64,000 bases of DNA from Geomonas propionica (GTDB lineage: Bacteria; Desulfobacterota; Desulfuromonadia; Geobacterales; Geobacteraceae). The number at the start of each line of letters is the position of its first letter. Within the stretch, counting starts at the first letter, position 1. The notes below the pieces were generated by a model. That model ran no database searches. It was not told the origin of the DNA and saw only the letters and a list, made by a program, of their open reading frames with translations. This document shows, piece by piece, positions 25,775 to 36,439 of this stretch. The stretch is taken from positions 248,001-312,000 of the forward strand of contig NZ_JAEMHK010000002.1 of NCBI RefSeq assembly GCF_016458235.1, read 5' to 3'. The position numbers and the translations under genes are program-made.

Positions 25775-27400
25775 TTAAGCGGGAAGGTGCAGCGTGACCG
25801 TGGTCCCCTTCCCTTCGGAGCTGTTTATGGCCATTCTGCCACCGTTGGTCTCCACGATCCGGTACACCGTGGCCAGGCCCAACCCCGTGCCCCCCTTCTT
25901 GGTGGTGAAAAAGGGTTCAAAGACCCGCTTCACGTCGTCCTGGCTCATCCCAGAGCCGCTGTCCCGGATGATGATGCGCGCTTCGCGCCCCCCACCGCTC
26001 TCCTGGACCAGGGCGCCGTCGATGCGGATGCGCCCCTCCCCCGCGATCGCTTCCGCGGCGTTGACCAGCAGATTCCAGAACACCTGGGTGCACTGGTCCT
26101 TGTCGAATTGCACCACCAGATCGGCAGGGATCAGGTTGTCGACCTCGACCCCGTCCAGCCTGGGATCGGTGGCGAGCAGCGCGCAGAGGTCGGCGATCAC
26201 CCGGTGCAGGTTGAGCGCGACCTTGTCAGGCTGGTTCGGCTTGGCGTAAGAGAGGAAATCGCGCAACAGGCCGTCCAGGCGGTCAGTCTCCCTCAGGATG
26301 ATCGAGAAAAGACGCTCGTCTTTGCTGTCCACCCAGGGCCGCAACGCGACCAGTTGCACCGAGCCGCTGATGGCTGCCAGCGGATTGCGTATCTCGTGGG
26401 CCATCCGGGCGGAAAGTTCGCCGAGCGCGGCGAGGCGGTCAGCCCGCTTCAACTCGGAGGCCATCCGCTTCAGCTCGGTCAGGTCATGCAGGTCTAAGAT
26501 CGCCCCCGCCGGGTCTCCGTTCTTGTCCAGTAGCGGAACAGATTTGAACGACAACAGCAGCTCGTTGCCGTCCGGCCCCTTGTGTTGGAACTCCCCCTGC
26601 CCCGGCTCGAAGAAGGTCGACTGGAAACGTGCACAGCCGGGCAGGACATCGGTGAGGGGGCGGTCGTAGGCATCCTGCTGGGAGACCCCGGTCAGTATTT
26701 CGGCGTAGCGGTTGAAGACCCGGATCCTGCCGCCGGCATTGATGGTCAAAAGTCCGCTGTCGATGGTCGAGACGATGCAGGAGTTCAGACGTTCCAGTTC
26801 CTCGTAGTCGATCGCCTTCTCCTGCAGCGCGCTTTCGGAAACCCGCGCGCGCTCGGCCAGGTGTCCGGCCAGCAAGGCGGTCAGGAAAAAGGAGGCGCAG
26901 TGGAGAAAGATCAGGTAAAACAGGTACTCGGCGCCCCACTGCTGCGCCGGGTAAGGGGAAAGCCCCAGGGGCGCCAACTTGCCGTAGTACTGGAAGTCGA
27001 GAATCGCGCCGTAGAGGATGACGCAAAGTGACGCGGTATAGTAGGCCTGGGAGCGGGCCAGGAGCACACTGGCGCTGATGATGGACAGAAAATAGAGAAA
27101 TGCGTAGTGGGAGGTGACGCCACCGGAAACCAGGATCAGGACGGTAACCAGGATGAGGTCCCAGACGATCTGGAGATGGGTCAGAGTACGGGTGGTCCTG
27201 TCAGATGCCTTGCTCAGCACCACCAGTGAAAGAAGCGAAAAAAGGTAAGTGGCGCCGAGCAACCGGACCAGCACTCTGCCGGCTACCTCGCCACTTACAT
27301 CATAGGTGTGTACGTCTAGATAAAGGGTGGTAACGAGGAAGACCGATACCACCAAGAGTCTCAGAAGTATGAACCAGAAGACTTTTTTCTTTTCGATCAT
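25775..27400 (-). CDS. pilS: Sensor histidine kinase PilS
   Basis: A 541-residue kinase. The N-terminal third holds about six membrane segments (starting FWFILLRLLVVSVFLVTTL). A PAS domain follows (CIVSTIDSGLLTINAGGR) and then the HisKA dimerisation domain with the phospho-acceptor histidine in ARMAHEIRNPLAAISGS. The ATPase domain shows QVFWNLLVNAAEAI (N box), IRDSGSGM and GGTGLGLATVYRIV. The start is ATG 27400, six bases after pilC. It should phosphorylate PilR and so control pilin synthesis. The order pilC-pilS-pilR-pilA is the usual Geobacter one. Confidence 0.93.
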   Translation of the reverse strand: MIEKKKVFWFILLRLLVVSVFLVTTLYLDVHTYDVSGEVAGRVLVRLLGATYLFSLLSLVVLSKASDRTTRTLTHLQIVWDLILVTVLILVSGGVTSHYAFLYFLSIISASVLLARSQAYYTASLCVILYGAILDFQYYGKLAPLGLSPYPAQQWGAEYLFYLIFLHCASFFLTALLAGHLAERARVSESALQEKAIDYEELERLNSCIVSTIDSGLLTINAGGRIRVFNRYAEILTGVSQQDAYDRPLTDVLPGCARFQSTFFEPGQGEFQHKGPDGNELLLSFKSVPLLDKNGDPAGAILDLHDLTELKRMASELKRADRLAALGELSARMAHEIRNPLAAISGSVQLVALRPWVDSKDERLFSIILRETDRLDGLLRDFLSYAKPNQPDKVALNLHRVIADLCALLATDPRLDGVEVDNLIPADLVVQFDKDQCTQVFWNLLVNAAEAIAGEGRIRIDGALVQESGGGREARIIIRDSGSGMSQDDVKRVFEPFFTTKKGGTGLGLATVYRIVETNGGRMAINSSEGKGTTVTLHLPA

Positions 27401-27405
27401 CCAGC

Positions 27406-28629
27406 TTAACCGCCAACCGCACCGGCCAACTTGAAGATCGGGAGATACATGGCGATGACCAGTCCGCCGACGGTCGTGCCGAGAAACACCATGAGCAACG
27501 GTTCCATCATGGAGGTGAGGGCGCCGACGGCGTCGTCGACCTCGTCGTCGTAGAAATCCGCGATCTTGTTGAGCATGGCATCCATGGCACCGGTCGCCTC
27601 GCCCACGGAAATCATCTGCACCACCATGGGCGGGAACACGCCACATTCGGCCAGAGGCTCGGCGATGGTCTTTCCTTCCGAGATGGAGGTGCGCACGTTG
27701 TAGATCGCCTCCTCGACGATCTTGTTCCCCGCCGTCTTGGCAACGATCTCCAGTCCGTCCATGATCGGGACGCCGGAGCTGATCATGGTCCCGAGGGTGC
27801 GGGTGAACTTGGCCACGGAAACCTTGCGGACCAGCGGTCCGACAATGGGCGCCTTAAGCGCCATGGCGTCCATCACCTTCCTGCCATTGGCGGTGGAGTA
27901 GTACTTGCCGATGGCCCACTTGATCCCGAAGGCGGCGGCAATGATGACCACGATGTACTTGACCAGGAAGTTGGAGAGCGCGATGACCAACTTGGTCGGC
28001 ATGGGCAGTTCACCACCGAAGTCGGCAAACATCTTGGCGAAGGTCGGGATAACGAAGACCAGGATGACGCCCACGACGATGACCGCGATGGACATGATGG
28101 TGATCGGGTAGACCATGGCGCCCTTGACCTGTTTCTTGAGCTTCATCGCCTTTTCTATGTAGGCTGCGAGCCTGGCCAGAATGGTGTCGAGGATACCGCC
28201 CACCTCGCCTGCCGCGACCAGGTTGACGTAGAGCTGGTCGAAGGCTTTGGGGTGCCTGGCGAGGGCATCGGCGAAGGTGGAGCCGCTCTCGACGCTCTCC
28301 TTGACCTTCACCAGGATGTCCTTGAAGGTCGGGTTCTCCTGCTGGCTGGCGAGGATGTCCAGACACTGCACCAGCGGCAGGCCCGAATCGATCATGGTGG
28401 CGAACTGACGGGTGAAGACGACCAGGTCCTTGGTCTCGATCTTCTTGGGGCCGCCGAAGCCCGGAATCTTGAGCTCCATGGAGAGCCCCTTGCCGTGCTC
28501 CTTGACGGTGATGCTGGAGAAACCGTATCTCTTGAGCTGCGCCTCCACCATGGCGGCACTGGCGGCCTCCATGACCCCCTTTTGGGTGCCACCCGCCTTG
28601 CTCTTTGCTTCCCAATCGTACTTTGTCAT
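27406..28629 (-). CDS. pilC: Type IV pilus inner-membrane platform protein PilC
   Basis: A 407-residue member of the PilC/GspF family with two GspF domains (LVVFTRQFATMIDSGLPLVQCL and KFTRTLGTMISSGVPIMDGL) and three membrane segments, including AIVVVGVILVFVIPTF and a C-terminal one after SMMEPLLMVFLGTTVGGLVIAM. It forms the base on which PilB and PilT motors drive pilin assembly and disassembly. It begins 40 bases after pilT and precedes pilS by six bases. Length and motifs are normal for the family. Confidence 0.95.
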   Translation of the reverse strand: MTKYDWEAKSKAGGTQKGVMEAASAAMVEAQLKRYGFSSITVKEHGKGLSMELKIPGFGGPKKIETKDLVVFTRQFATMIDSGLPLVQCLDILASQQENPTFKDILVKVKESVESGSTFADALARHPKAFDQLYVNLVAAGEVGGILDTILARLAAYIEKAMKLKKQVKGAMVYPITIMSIAVIVVGVILVFVIPTFAKMFADFGGELPMPTKLVIALSNFLVKYIVVIIAAAFGIKWAIGKYYSTANGRKVMDAMALKAPIVGPLVRKVSVAKFTRTLGTMISSGVPIMDGLEIVAKTAGNKIVEEAIYNVRTSISEGKTIAEPLAECGVFPPMVVQMISVGEATGAMDAMLNKIADFYDDEVDDAVGALTSMMEPLLMVFLGTTVGGLVIAMYLPIFKLAGAVGG

Positions 28630-28669
28630 TTGTTACTCCTCTCCCGGCGCGGGCCGGGACTGGCTCCTG

Positions 28670-29773
28670 CTATCGTTGCGGCGGACGTCTCATCTGCCCC
28701 GCCCCCCCGCCACCCGGCGCGAGCATCTGCTTCAACTCGTCGGGTTCGGAAGAACGACCCAGTGCGTCGTCCACCGTGATAACGCGACGCGACAAAAGGT
28801 TCATCAGACACTGGTTCATGGTCTGCATGCCGAATTTTTCCTGGCCCACCTGCATCTGCGAGTAGATCTGGTGCACCTTGTCCTCGCGGATCAGGTTGCG
28901 GATCGCCGGGTTGGGGACCATCACCTCGAGCGCCAGCGCGCGTCCCGGTCCGGAGGCCCTGGGGATCAGTGTCTGGGACATGACCCCTTCCAGCACGAAG
29001 GAGAGCTGGGTCCTCACCTGGGTCTGCTGGTAGGGCGGGAACACGTCGATGATCCTGTTCATGGTCTGGGCGCAGGAGTTGGTGTGCAGCGTGGCGAAGC
29101 AGAGGTGGCCGGTTTCCGCCAGGGTCAGCGCAGCCTCGATGGTCTCCAGATCGCGCAACTCGCCGATCAGGACCACGTCGGGGTCCTGGCGCAAGACGTA
29201 CTTCAGGGCGTGCTTGAAGCTCTTGGTGTCGGCGCCCACCTCGCGCTGGTTCACGATGCAACCCTTGTGCGGGTGCAGGTACTCGATCGGGTCCTCGACG
29301 GTCACGATGTGGTCGTGCCGGTTCAGGTTGATGTGGTCGATCATCGAGGCGAGTGTGGTCGACTTACCGGAACCGGTAGGACCGGTGACCAGGATCAGGC
29401 CGCGCGGCTTGTCGCACAGGGCCGTGACCACGGGGGGGAGCCCCAGCTCCTCGAAAGTGAGGATCTTGTACGGGATCACCCTGAAGACGCCGGCGACGGC
29501 GCCGCGCTGCACGAAGATGTTACCCCTGAAGCGCGACAGCCCCTTGACGCCGAAGGAGAGGTCCAGTTCGTTGTCCTCCTCGAACCGGTGTTTCTGCGCG
29601 TCGGTGAGGATGCTGTAGCAGAGCTGTTTGGTCTCGATGGGGGTCAAAGGCGGGACGTCCATCGGGGTCAGCCTACCGTCGATGCGTATCTGCGGCGAGG
29701 TATTGGTGGTGATGTGGAGGTCGGAGCCGCCCCTCTCCACCAGTTCCTTGAGCATTTGATGAAAATTGATCAT
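28670..29773 (-). CDS. pilT: Pilus retraction ATPase PilT
   Basis: A 367-residue secretion ATPase. Walker A GPTGSGKSTTLASMIDHIN, the Asp box, Walker B VVLIGELRDLETIEAAL and the His box CFATLHTNSCAQTMNRIID are in order, and the protein lacks the N-terminal domain of PilB. GELRDLETI and AIRNLIREDKVHQIYSQMQ are typical of PilT. Several PilT copies exist in Geobacter; the one between pilB and pilC is called PilT4 and drives retraction. Spacing to pilB is 32 bases. Confidence 0.93.
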   Translation of the reverse strand: MINFHQMLKELVERGGSDLHITTNTSPQIRIDGRLTPMDVPPLTPIETKQLCYSILTDAQKHRFEEDNELDLSFGVKGLSRFRGNIFVQRGAVAGVFRVIPYKILTFEELGLPPVVTALCDKPRGLILVTGPTGSGKSTTLASMIDHINLNRHDHIVTVEDPIEYLHPHKGCIVNQREVGADTKSFKHALKYVLRQDPDVVLIGELRDLETIEAALTLAETGHLCFATLHTNSCAQTMNRIIDVFPPYQQTQVRTQLSFVLEGVMSQTLIPRASGPGRALALEVMVPNPAIRNLIREDKVHQIYSQMQVGQEKFGMQTMNQCLMNLLSRRVITVDDALGRSSEPDELKQMLAPGGGGAGQMRRPPQR

Positions 29774-29805
29774 GAATACCTCGTCTCCATTATCCTTTGG
29801 TGGCG

Positions 29806-31512
<1,707 letters not shown>

Positions 31513-31542
31513 AGCTACCTCAGGGGGTTAAATAACTGGTGA

Positions 31543-31571
31543 ATGGTATTTTGTAATCGCCTTAATGTCAA
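31543..31571 (-). promoter_or_regulatory. Sigma-70-type promoter for pilB
   Basis: On the minus strand TTGACA (31571-31566) and TACCAT (31548-31543) are 17 bases apart. The -35 box is perfect and the -10 box matches 4 of 6. Transcription would start near 31536, giving a leader of about 24 bases before the pilB ATG. Confidence 0.65.
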
Positions 31572-31585
31572 GAAATTGCTCAAAC

Positions 31586-32443
31586 CTACAGGAGCGCGGC
31601 CAGCGCCCCTTCCATGCACCCCTTGGGAGCCGTGGCCCCGGTCCAGATCCGGAAGGCAGCTTCCCCCTGCGCCACCAGCATCGCGAAGCCGTTGGCGCAG
31701 GGAATGCCCAGCGCCCCGGCCTGCGCCAAGAGCGGAGTAACCGGGGGCGCATAGACCATATCGTACAGACACGCCCCCGACTTGAGCGAGGAGAGGGCGA
31801 ACCCGGCAAAGGAGTCGCCGGCCATCCCCACCGAGGTGGTGTTGACCACCAGGTCGAAAGAGCCCGTGAACCCGGCATCGGAGAGGGAGTCGAGCCCGCG
31901 GGTCGTGAAAGCGGTCTGCGTCAGGCGTGCAGCGACCAGTTGCGCCAGCGCCGCGGCCGTATCGAGGGAGCGGTTGGCGATGGTAACCCCGGCGGCCCCG
32001 GCCAATGCCAGCGAGACCACGGCGCTGCGGGCAGCCCCCCCCGCACCGAGCACCAGGACGTTCTTACCGGCCGGGTCGAAGCAGAGCTTTTCGCGCAGGG
32101 CGGCGATGAGGCCGATGCCGTCGGTGTTGTGCCCGGTCAGCTTTCCTTCCCGCGCAACCACGGTGTTGACCGCGCCGATCAGCTCGGCCTCCGGAGTCAC
32201 CTGGTCCAGCAGGGGGATGATGGCCACCTTGTGCGGGATGGTGACGCTGAAACCCGCCACGCCCACCGACTTGAGCCCGGCGATCCCTTCGGCCAGCCGC
32301 TCCGGGGGCACCGGGAAGGGAACGTAGACCCAGTCCATGCCGAGGGCCTGGAAGGCGGCGTTGTGCAGCACCGGCGAAAGTGAATGGGACACCGGCCAGC
32401 CGATGATCCCGGTTACCGTGGTCTTGCCCGTAATGGTCATCAC
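31586..32443 (-). CDS. aroE: Shikimate dehydrogenase AroE
   Basis: A 285-residue enzyme that reduces 3-dehydroshikimate to shikimate with NADPH in aromatic amino-acid synthesis. VSHSLSPVLHNAAF binds the substrate and FSVTIPHK holds the catalytic lysine (Asn in many orthologues is Ser here). GHNTDGIGLI contains the catalytic aspartate. VLVLGAGGAARSAVVSLAL is the NADPH loop and IANRS follows. It overlaps the membrane protein gene upstream by four bases. The conserved order aroE-pilB is typical of Geobacter. Confidence 0.93.
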   Translation of the reverse strand: MMTITGKTTVTGIIGWPVSHSLSPVLHNAAFQALGMDWVYVPFPVPPERLAEGIAGLKSVGVAGFSVTIPHKVAIIPLLDQVTPEAELIGAVNTVVAREGKLTGHNTDGIGLIAALREKLCFDPAGKNVLVLGAGGAARSAVVSLALAGAAGVTIANRSLDTAAALAQLVAARLTQTAFTTRGLDSLSDAGFTGSFDLVVNTTSVGMAGDSFAGFALSSLKSGACLYDMVYAPPVTPLLAQAGALGIPCANGFAMLVAQGEAAFRIWTGATAPKGCMEGALAALL

Positions 32444-34296
32444 TGCGCCCCGCTCGCCTTCAGGATAGCGTCGATCTGCGGCTTGTTCTCCGGCGAGATG
32501 GCCGCCGCGATCTTGAGGTCGCGGACCGCCGCCTCCTTCTGCCCCATGCGCAGCCGGGTCTGTCCGGACTCGATCAGGGCGGCGGCGTAGATCAGGATCG
32601 CCTTGCCGGTATCGAGGTCGCGGAAGAACATGTCGTGATCCCCGAGGACGCCGCGCAGCGAGTAGATGGGCCAGCTGTCCAGGTCGGGCGGAAACTGAGG
32701 CACGCTGGGGTTGTCCAGCCGAAAGGTGATGCCGCGCTGATGCAGCACGAAATTGCTGAAGTTGATCGAGTACTTGGTGGAGAAGTCAACGAAGACGGGG
32801 CGACGACTGTACTGCTCCATGACCGAGGTGAGCAGCGTGTTGTCCGGTGAACGGTAATCCATCGGCAGCTTGTACAGCTGGCTCCCTTTGAACATGCGGG
32901 GCATGCTGTCCAGATACCAGTCGAACACCAGGTGCGGAGTGTGCGGCAGGTCGAGGTCCTCGCGCATCCGCTCCACCCCCTGCAGGTACCAAAGCGGAAA
33001 GGCGCCGGAGTCGCCCCAGGTGTACATCACCGCGTCCTGGGGCAGCGACCGGAGCGTGTTGGTGGCGTAGTCGAAGGCGATGTAGTTCTCGTGCTGGTCG
33101 TTCTCCACGAAGTTGCGGGCGAAGATGGTGAGCGGGAGCATGAAGAGCAGCGCGATGAGCCCCAGGCGCAGCGGCGCGGAGTCGGGCAGACGCTGGCTCG
33201 CCTCCTTGAACAGTGCGAAGAGCCCGATCCCGATGAAGACGGCGGTAAGGAGGTACAGCGGGGTGAAGAATTCCTCGGTCAGAAAGACGAGCTCACCCGG
33301 CGTATTGAAGTAGCCGACGATCACCGCCAGGAAGGAGCCGAGGGCGATCAGGTAGCCCAGCACCAGTTCGCGCTTTTTGTAAAAGAAAAAGACCAGGCCG
33401 ATGATGAGGAGCGCCATGCCGACCGCGGTGAATTCGTAGGGGACGTTGAAGGCATTCAGCTGCGCCCAGAGCAGGTTCAGGTCGCGGACCGGCTTCTCGG
33501 TCGGATACCCCTTGCGCAGGATGTTCCAGAGAAACTGCTCCAGGTTCTTCGAGTCCCCCCAGTTGAGCACCGGGTTCCGGAAGGCCCGCACCACCAGGTG
33601 CAGGTGTATGCCGAAACCGAGCACCCCGAAGGCGAAGGCGATGAAGAACTCCTTGAAGCGCAGGATGACGCGACGGTCGGCGGACCAGAGCAAAAAGGCG
33701 TAGGTGGGGATCATCAGCACCATGATCTGGTGCGCGCCCGCGCCCAGGCCGCAGAGAAAGGCCCCCAGGTAGACGTAGGCGGGGCGCTCGTCACCGTCCA
33801 GGAAGCTCTCCCTCCACAACAGCATCAGGTAGAAGACCACCGCGCAGATGAAGGCCAACAGGGGATAGGGCTTGTCGTGGTTGGACTGCAACCAGAGCCT
33901 CGCGCTGCAGGCGAAAGTGACGGAGGCGGCCAGGGCTGCGAGCTTCACCGGCAGTCCGGCGAACCTCCCCTGCCACAGGGTCTCCTCCCCTTCCAGGAAC
34001 TTCACCGTTAAGAGGTACACGCCGTAGCAGGCAAGGCCCGCTGAGACCGCGGTGGCGAAGTTGACCCTGAAGGCGATGCTGCCGATGGGGAGGAAGGTGA
34101 ACGGCTTGGCGTAGTTGATGAACAGCGGGTACCCGGGGGAGTGCGCGACGCCCAGTGACGCGATGGCGGTCAGGAACTCGCCGCTGTCGAAAAAGGTCAC
34201 CGTGGGGGCCAGTGTCAAAAGATAGATGAACAAGGGGATGCAAAAGGCCAGGATGGCGCAGTGGTCCAGCCTGCCGAGGATGCCGTTATTGTTCAC
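32440..34296 (-). CDS. DUF2723 membrane protein with TPR-like tail
   Basis: A 618-residue protein whose N-terminal region (FDSGEFLTAIASLGVAHSPG) matches DUF2723, a GT-C-like family with about ten membrane segments and acidic residues in the first outer loop. It is distantly related to protein O-mannosyltransferases. The C-terminus (about residues 560-618) looks TPR-like. The start is GTG 34296, with AGGAG seven bases upstream, and overlaps the flippase gene by 11 bases. A role in surface glycosylation is inferred; no substrate is known. Confidence 0.8.
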   Translation of the reverse strand: MNNNGILGRLDHCAILAFCIPLFIYLLTLAPTVTFFDSGEFLTAIASLGVAHSPGYPLFINYAKPFTFLPIGSIAFRVNFATAVSAGLACYGVYLLTVKFLEGEETLWQGRFAGLPVKLAALAASVTFACSARLWLQSNHDKPYPLLAFICAVVFYLMLLWRESFLDGDERPAYVYLGAFLCGLGAGAHQIMVLMIPTYAFLLWSADRRVILRFKEFFIAFAFGVLGFGIHLHLVVRAFRNPVLNWGDSKNLEQFLWNILRKGYPTEKPVRDLNLLWAQLNAFNVPYEFTAVGMALLIIGLVFFFYKKRELVLGYLIALGSFLAVIVGYFNTPGELVFLTEEFFTPLYLLTAVFIGIGLFALFKEASQRLPDSAPLRLGLIALLFMLPLTIFARNFVENDQHENYIAFDYATNTLRSLPQDAVMYTWGDSGAFPLWYLQGVERMREDLDLPHTPHLVFDWYLDSMPRMFKGSQLYKLPMDYRSPDNTLLTSVMEQYSRRPVFVDFSTKYSINFSNFVLHQRGITFRLDNPSVPQFPPDLDSWPIYSLRGVLGDHDMFFRDLDTGKAILIYAAALIESGQTRLRMGQKEAAVRDLKIAAAISPENKPQIDAILKASGAQ

Positions 34297-35314
34297 GCAA
34301 TTGCTCCTGAGAGGTATTTTCGCTGATGTTCCTGATGGAAAGCTTGTCGCGCCACAGACAGCAAAGGCCGGCGACGGTGACCGGGAAAAAACCCATGGCG
34401 TGAATAACGATGGCGATGCTCAGGGCGCGCTCGCTGCCGATCAGGAAGGCGGACAGGGCGGTGACGCAGGCCAGGTGGTGGGTCCCGATGAAGCCGGGGG
34501 AGGCCGGCACCATGACCGCGAAGACCAGGAAGACCATGATGAACATGGCAGCCGTCGGCGGCAGTACCACGCCGAAGGCGCGCAGCATCAGGTCCACGGG
34601 CCAGATCGCGGTGGCCCAGATCAAAAGCGAGCTGACCAGAATACCCAGCACGGAGCCGGCGCTGCCGGGGAAGCGGATGCCGGAGATGAAAGAGCGCAGC
34701 ACGCCGTCGATCTTCTGGGCCAGGTGCGGGGCGACCGGGCGCACCAGGCGCGTCACCACGCCGAGGGTGAACTCGGTGTGCCGCCTGAGCAGGAAGAGAA
34801 AGGTGAGCACGGCAAGGTAGAGCCCGAAGGTAATGTAGCCGCCGGTGACCAGCGCGCGTTGGACCCCTTCCATCCCGGCTGGAAGCTTGATGGTGAAGAA
34901 GGTGATCACCAGCACTAGGAGCACGGTGAAGCCGTCGCAGAGCCGATCTAAGACCAGCGAGGCGAATACGGCGCTGGTGCCGATCCCTTCCTTGTTTCCC
35001 AGGGAGTAGGCGCGCACCAGTTCACCAAGCCGCGCCGGCAGCAGGTTGTTGGCCATGTAGCCGATCAGGGTGGAAGGGAACAGCTTGCCGAGGCTGGTCT
35101 TCTTAATGGGGAGCAGCAGGAACTTCCAGCGCACGGCGCGCAGGTAGTAGCTGACGAAGGTAAGGAGCAGCGCCGGCGCCAGGTAGCGGTAGTCCAGCCC
35201 CGCGAAGGCATCGGCCATCTTGTGGAAGTCGATTTTCCGGAAGAGCAGGATCAGGCAGAGGGCGCTGATGACAAGGCCGACCAAGAGCTTTTTATCGAGT
35301 TTTCGTGTGAACAA
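34286..35314 (-). CDS. YbhN/UPF0104-like membrane protein (lysylphosphatidylglycerol synthase TM-like)
   Basis: A 342-residue protein with about eight membrane segments, including LRAVRWKFLLLPIKKTS and GYMANNLLPARLGELVRAYSLG, the conserved part of the YbhN/MprF-flippase-like family. No catalytic domain is attached. Members are thought to flip or carry lipid-linked substrates. It starts at TTG 35314 with AGGAG five bases upstream. It is translationally coupled to the DUF2723 gene, so the two may work together with lipid-linked sugars. Function is inferred. Confidence 0.8.
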   Translation of the reverse strand: MFTRKLDKKLLVGLVISALCLILLFRKIDFHKMADAFAGLDYRYLAPALLLTFVSYYLRAVRWKFLLLPIKKTSLGKLFPSTLIGYMANNLLPARLGELVRAYSLGNKEGIGTSAVFASLVLDRLCDGFTVLLVLVITFFTIKLPAGMEGVQRALVTGGYITFGLYLAVLTFLFLLRRHTEFTLGVVTRLVRPVAPHLAQKIDGVLRSFISGIRFPGSAGSVLGILVSSLLIWATAIWPVDLMLRAFGVVLPPTAAMFIMVFLVFAVMVPASPGFIGTHHLACVTALSAFLIGSERALSIAIVIHAMGFFPVTVAGLCCLWRDKLSIRNISENTSQEQLREQ

Positions 35315-35363
35315 TCAGGCTCCTGTCTTCGGTTCTGCTCTAGTCAGCGCGGGGAGCCCGCGC

Positions 35364-35422
35364 GGGGACTGGCTCCGCCAGGTGCCGGTCCCCCTTCTTG
35401 GCGCCAGGTGCCTGACCCCTTT
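35364..35422. repeat. REP-like hairpin with GGTGCCTGACCCC half-site
   Basis: A near-palindrome of 13-base arms (GGGGACTGGCTCC and GGTGCCGGTCCCC, 11 of 13 paired) is followed at 35406 by AGGTGCCTGACCCCTTTGC. The latter sequence recurs at 50148-50166. It lies between the ribF and flippase genes and resembles REP-like elements. Confidence 0.65.
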
Positions 35423-35431
35423 GCTGGATGA

Positions 35432-36424
35432 TCAGTGGGTGTCCTTGGCCGGCGCCGTCATGCAGTCCCAGTCGCCGCCGCTTTCCGAGGCGACGGGCCG
35501 AACCTCGCGGAGGATCTCGCGGCAGCGCTCCACGTCGGCCGCGATGGCAATCTTCAGTTCGTCGATGCTCGCGAACCTCTTCTCGCCGCGCAGCCGCTCG
35601 ATAAAGAAGAGGGTGATCTCGCGGTCGTACAGGTCCTCCTCGAAATCGAGCAGGAACACCTCGATGGAGAGGTGGCCGTTGCCGAAGGTCGGGTTGGGGC
35701 CGACGTTGCAGGCACCGTCCAGGAGCCGGTCCCCCAGGCAGACCTTGACCGCGTAGACGCCGACCGACGGGATCAGGTCTTTCTCGGTATCGATGTTGGC
35801 GGTGGGAAAGCCGAGCCCCCGGCCCCGCTCGTGGCCGTGCACGACCTTGCCGGTGATGGAGAAGTGCCGTCCCAGAAGCCGCGAGGCGGCGGCGACGTCA
35901 CCTGCGCTCACCAACCGGCGTACCGCGGTGGAACTGTAGACGGTGGCGCCGTCGGAGATGGGCTGCAGCTCCTCGACGCTGTAGCCAAAGCGCGTGCCGA
36001 GCTCACGCAAGAGCTTCACGTCCCCTTCCCGCCCGCGCCCGAAGGCGTAGTCGTAGCCGATAACCAGCCGCTCCAGGCCGATCGCGTCCACCAGCACCCG
36101 CTGCACGAATTCGGTGGCGGGCATGGCGGCAAAGGTGCGGTCGAAAGGGATCTCGAGGAGATAGTCGATGCCGGACCCCTCGATGAGGGCCTGCTTCTCG
36201 CGGCAGGTAGTGATCAGCCGCACCTCTTGGTGCGCCGCGACCACCTTCAGGGGGTGCGGCGCGAAGGTGATCACCACGGAAACCCCGCCGATCTCGCGGG
36301 CCAGCTCCCTCACCCTGCGGAAGATCTCGCGGTGCCCGAGATGGACGCCGTCGAAGTTGCCGATAGTGACCACCGGGCGGCGCAATTTTTCCCTTATGTC
36401 GGAAACGCTACGAAATATCACCAT
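35432..36424 (-). CDS. ribF: Bifunctional riboflavin kinase/FAD synthetase RibF
   Basis: A 330-residue enzyme making FMN and FAD. The N-terminal adenylyltransferase domain shows VVTIGNFDGVHLGHREIF (the HxGH-type motif) and later VIGYDYAFGRGREGD. The C-terminal kinase domain shows GHERGRGLGFPTANID. About 310 residues is normal; this one has a short C-terminal addition. It begins 15 bases after tatC. The Shine-Dalgarno sequence is weak. The function is housekeeping. Confidence 0.93.
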   Translation of the reverse strand: MVIFRSVSDIREKLRRPVVTIGNFDGVHLGHREIFRRVRELAREIGGVSVVITFAPHPLKVVAAHQEVRLITTCREKQALIEGSGIDYLLEIPFDRTFAAMPATEFVQRVLVDAIGLERLVIGYDYAFGRGREGDVKLLRELGTRFGYSVEELQPISDGATVYSSTAVRRLVSAGDVAAASRLLGRHFSITGKVVHGHERGRGLGFPTANIDTEKDLIPSVGVYAVKVCLGDRLLDGACNVGPNPTFGNGHLSIEVFLLDFEEDLYDREITLFFIERLRGEKRFASIDELKIAIAADVERCREILREVRPVASESGGDWDCMTAPAKDTH

Positions 36425-36439
36425 GAAGGGAACGGATCC

